Positions 5,283-6,168 of a stretch of DNA of 6,168 nt are shown here, in pieces. The notes under the pieces are model-generated. The model was given only the letters and a program-made list of their open reading frames with translations. It was not told the DNA's origin and made no database searches. How positions within the stretch are numbered: the stretch's first letter is position 1; each line of letters opens with the position of its first letter. A program made the position numbers and the translations under genes. Origin of the DNA: a bacterium (GTDB taxonomy: Bacteria > Desulfobacterota > Anaeroferrophillalia > Anaeroferrophillales > Tharpellaceae); assembly GCA_029935295.1 (NCBI GenBank), contig JAOZKP010000176.1:1-6168 (forward strand). The letters are read 5' to 3'.

Positions 5283-6023
5283 ATGCGATTACTTGATAAA
5301 CACAGTCTGATTGCCGGCGTCTGTGTGCAGATTCTGCTGTTGTTTCTGGCAGGTTCTGTCTCTTCGGCCCCGGAACTCGAGAGTGAAAGCTTGATGCGGA
5401 GCTGTCAGCTGGAGATTGTTGCTGCGGTGCAGAAAGAGCTGTCCGGGGTTGAGGATTTGCAGATTGAAGATTTTGGCGATATCGAATCATGGTTGTCCGG
5501 TGGTACTGCTGATTCCCGAATTTCAATTCTTCAGGTTGGCTGCTGGAACCGACGTAACGGCGTGGTTCCGGTACAATTGAGTTTGCACCAGAATGACGGT
5601 CGGGAAGCCCGGCGCTGGTTTAAGGTAAAACTTCGGGGCCGGGAGCGGGTTTTGCTGGCGCAGCGTGATTTGCAGCGGGGCGAGCCGGTTCGTAGTTCAG
5701 ATTTCGCCAGCAGCTTGGTTGATTGTCAAAACCTGAGACGGGAAACCGTAAATTATATTCCGGAAAAGATGATTTACCAATTGACCTGCAATCTTAAAGC
5801 GGGTGAGCCTCTGCCTGCGAAACGGTTGAAACCGTTCCGCATGATAAAACGGGGTGAACTGGTTCACGTTGTCTTGAATCAGGGCGGCATCAGGGTTTCT
5901 ACACGGGGACTGGCAATGGGCAACGGGGCTCTGCAGGATGTTATTACAGTGAAAAATCCTGCATCAAAAAAATATTATCAGGCCCAGGTGGTAGCACCGG
6001 GTGAGGTTGTGGTTGCTTATTAA
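5283..6023 (+). CDS. flgA: FlgA, periplasmic chaperone for P-ring assembly
   Basis: FlgA is a periplasmic chaperone that helps FlgI assemble the P-ring around the rod. This copy has 246 residues. The N-terminus is a Sec signal peptide: a positively charged start, a hydrophobic core (about 10-23, AGVCVQILLLFLAG) and a cleavage region near 24-30. The exact cut is unclear because proline follows the obvious Ala29. A SAF-type domain covers about 120-182, with LAQRDLQRGEPVRSSDF and LKAGEPLPAKRLKP. The C-terminal beta domain runs from about 186 to 246, with the typical MIKRGELVHVVLNQGGIRVS and a conserved-looking VKNPASKKYYQAQVV. Four cysteines remain after processing (C41, C87, C148, C169) and could form disulfides in the periplasm. 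AAAGGA lies 6 nt before the ATG, 19 nt after flgG, so the three genes should form one transcript. flgH and flgI would be expected next but lie outside the window. Confidence 0.93.
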   Translation: MRLLDKHSLIAGVCVQILLLFLAGSVSSAPELESESLMRSCQLEIVAAVQKELSGVEDLQIEDFGDIESWLSGGTADSRISILQVGCWNRRNGVVPVQLSLHQNDGREARRWFKVKLRGRERVLLAQRDLQRGEPVRSSDFASSLVDCQNLRRETVNYIPEKMIYQLTCNLKAGEPLPAKRLKPFRMIKRGELVHVVLNQGGIRVSTRGLAMGNGALQDVITVKNPASKKYYQAQVVAPGEVVVAY

Positions 6024-6060
6024 GTAACTATTCAGCTATTTCTCACAAATTGTCAGGATT

Positions 6061-6161
6061 GGGGTCATTGCTGGTACAAGGTGCGTCAGCACCCCAGCTT
6101 TGACCCCGTTTATGAGGGCGAAGCGATGTTCGACACCATTTTTTATTACTTTATGATGACA
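6061..6161 (+). repeat. Structured repeat, long copy, downstream of flgA
   Basis: This is the second direct copy of the repeat at 3540-3619. Hairpin 1 is extended: GGGGTCA (6061-6067) pairs with TGACCCC (6101-6107); after a TT/TT internal loop GCTGG (6070-6074) pairs with CCAGC (6094-6098); after a one-sided TACAA bulge GGTGC (6080-6084) pairs with GCACC (6089-6093) around a GTCA loop. Hairpin 2 is CGAA (6119-6122) with TTCG (6129-6132). The block TTTATGATGACA (6150-6161) matches the other copy at 11 of 12 positions. No uridine run follows hairpin 1, so it is not a canonical terminator, although it could affect the 3' end of the flgFGA message. The remainder of 6024-6168 shows no gene. What follows the repeat is cut off by the window. 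Confidence 0.72.
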
Positions 6162-6168
6162 TGTAATT

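Noticed and set aside
6061..6107. Hairpin downstream of flgA as an intrinsic terminator.
   Set aside because: The stem is strong but is followed by GTTTATGAG and not a uridine run, and the same module occurs ahead of flgF in a leader, so a plain terminator reading does not fit.

Overview
The window is a piece of a flagellar locus, most likely from a Gram-negative member of the Desulfobacterota (the former Deltaproteobacteria, Desulfuromonadales-like). This assignment is an inference. It rests on a sigma-54-type two-component pair next to rod genes, an flgF-flgG-flgA order with a P-ring chaperone (so a periplasm and outer membrane), an IdeR/MntR-type regulator with a Cys-Glu-His metal motif, and moderate GC content. 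No rRNA, tRNA, CRISPR array, transposase or prophage gene is visible.

Layout. (1) 19-2489, plus strand: a soluble PAS-domain histidine kinase followed 17 nt later by an NtrC-family sigma-54 activator. (2) 2498-2907, plus strand: a near-consensus sigma-28 (FliA) promoter and an arginine-rich 107-residue protein that I do not recognise. (3) 2924-3319, minus strand: a DtxR/MntR-family metalloregulator convergent with the small gene, with its own sigma-70-type promoter. (4) 3320-3645: a 326-nt divergent intergenic region with that promoter, a very good sigma-54 promoter facing right, and one copy of a structured repeat. (5) 3646-6023, plus strand: flgF, flgG and flgA, each with a clear ribosome binding site. 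(6) 6024-6168: no gene, but a second, longer copy of the same repeat.

How it fits together. The kinase and activator look like the regulatory pair for sigma-54-dependent flagellar genes. The sigma-54 site at 3433-3449 is a natural target and would transcribe flgF-flgG-flgA through a leader of about 186 nt. FlgF and FlgG build the proximal and distal rod, and FlgA is the periplasmic chaperone for the P-ring around that rod. The unknown small gene appears to fall in the late, FliA-dependent class, so it may be an unrecognised motility-associated protein. The metalloregulator is the odd neighbour.

The most unusual signals are two direct copies of an 80-101 nt repeat that flank flgFGA and share two hairpins, one of which differs by removal of its tip with the pairing kept, and the pairing of a FliA-type promoter with an uncharacterised Arg-rich protein. 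I see no evidence for a complete new defence or mobile system in the window.
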